NCBI RefSeq assembly: GCF_000144405.1 | Contig: NC_014371.1 | Coordinates: forward strand, 434,001-498,000 | Source of the DNA: Prevotella melaninogenica ATCC 25845 | Lineage (GTDB): Bacteria > Bacteroidota > Bacteroidia > Bacteroidales > Bacteroidaceae | Direction of reading: 5' to 3' | DNA length: 64,000 nt | Part shown: positions 63,641-64,000 of the stretch, in pieces | Layout: every line of letters begins with the position of its first letter | How positions within the stretch are numbered: the first letter of the stretch is position 1 | Position numbers and translations under genes: made by a program | The notes under the pieces: model-generated | What the model saw: the letters and a program-made list of their open reading frames with translations, nothing else | Databases searched by the model: none | What the model was told of the DNA's origin: nothing

Positions 63641-64000
63641 TTAATAGTCCTTTTCAGTGTATTGCTCATCCAGCAACACCTTTGAAGGAGATTTGCCTGA
63701 ACGATAAGTATATCGGAAGTTGAAGCCAGCATCCTTATAACCTTTTGTGCCTGTATCAGCCTTCAAAGCATCACGCAAAGCTTTTCTTAACTCAGACTTC
63801 TTTGCGTTAACAGCCTGTTCGTTATCTGCATTTCCTACAAGTGAGTAATAGTAATGGATGGTTCGAGACGAAGGTTCAAAGACCATACTGTCCATTCTTG
63901 TGTCATTTACTACGGGTGTAGGACACTTCTTTTCTGTATATTCTTTACATTCTTGTGCTGCTCTGTCCTCCAGACTTTTATGACAAGCAGAAAGAGAAAG
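63641..64000 (-). CDS. Lipoprotein, unknown function, 5' end outside window
   Basis: The frame is open to the right edge. The first visible residues LSLSACHKSLED look like the end of a lipoprotein signal with its lipidated Cys. A further 114 or so residues include IHYYYSLVGNADN and FNFRYTYRSGKSP, so the mature protein is small (about 115 residues). No family was recognised. Confidence 0.65.
   Translation of the reverse strand, partial: LSLSACHKSLEDRAAQECKEYTEKKCPTPVVNDTRMDSMVFEPSSRTIHYYYSLVGNADNEQAVNAKKSELRKALRDALKADTGTKGYKDAGFNFRYTYRSGKSPSKVLLDEQYTEKDY

Overview
The window is a stretch of chromosome from a Bacteroidales bacterium, most likely a Prevotella of the oral type. Supporting features seen here are -33/-7 promoters of the TTTG/TAnnTTTG kind, near-absence of Shine-Dalgarno sequences, moderately AT-rich DNA, and lineage-typical genes: TamL lipoprotein, DUF4494 next to a YggS-type PLP protein, DUF4295 behind rpmB-rpmG, and an AddA/AddB-like pair. 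The genus is an inference; no rRNA is present. Almost all genes are core metabolism, DNA maintenance and envelope functions. One intact IS4-type insertion sequence is present. No prophage, CRISPR array or classical defence island was seen.

Layout. 0-5 kb: a RelA/SpoT protein cut by the left edge, a short penicillin-binding transpeptidase, a secreted GH25 muramidase and serine acetyltransferase. 5-14 kb: a THUMP rRNA methyltransferase overlapping a DPP4-type peptidase, purD, two membrane proteins and formate-THF ligase. 14-17.5 kb: a cell-wall neighbourhood with a second GH25 protein, a lysozyme-fold secreted protein with a structured leader, and an SGNH hydrolase. 17.8-33 kb: dnaB, then an ispE-addA-addB operon, a PcrA/UvrD helicase behind mtgA, and htpG. 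33-39 kb: pepD, a small membrane protein with an OmpH/Skp-like lipoprotein, a frameshifted alpha/beta hydrolase and a B12-binding radical SAM protein. 39.5-42.7 kb: tRNA-Ser, two tRNA-Glu, the IS and the rpmB-rpmG-DUF4295 operon. 42.8-57 kb: pncC/cinA, tsaD, map, metH, smpB, a DMP19-like gene, rubredoxin, an MBL hydrolase, tamL, a TrmH-type methyltransferase, hisC, yggS and DUF4494. 57-64 kb: an aminotransferase, a LolE-like permease, two unknown envelope proteins, a YolD-like/Y-family polymerase pair and a lipoprotein cut by the right edge.

The most unusual content is between the genes. Five families of dispersed or tandem non-coding repeats can be recognised by eye: (1) a roughly 100-bp element in five copies around a GGGCGTTAGT core, mostly between convergent genes; (2) 22-bp palindromic units built on CACCAATGGTG at four sites; (3) a roughly 205-bp nested-palindrome element with terminal inverted repeats in two full copies plus a 70-bp internally deleted copy; (4) an AT-rich inverted repeat at 58.4-58.7 kb; (5) a start-of-transcript module fused to the -7 box and duplicated in tandem ahead of tamL. 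Several leaders (PBP, GH25, lysozyme-fold gene, purD) also show strong inverted repeats. These, together with the two-base frame break in the hydrolase next to the radical SAM gene, are the items most worth following up.
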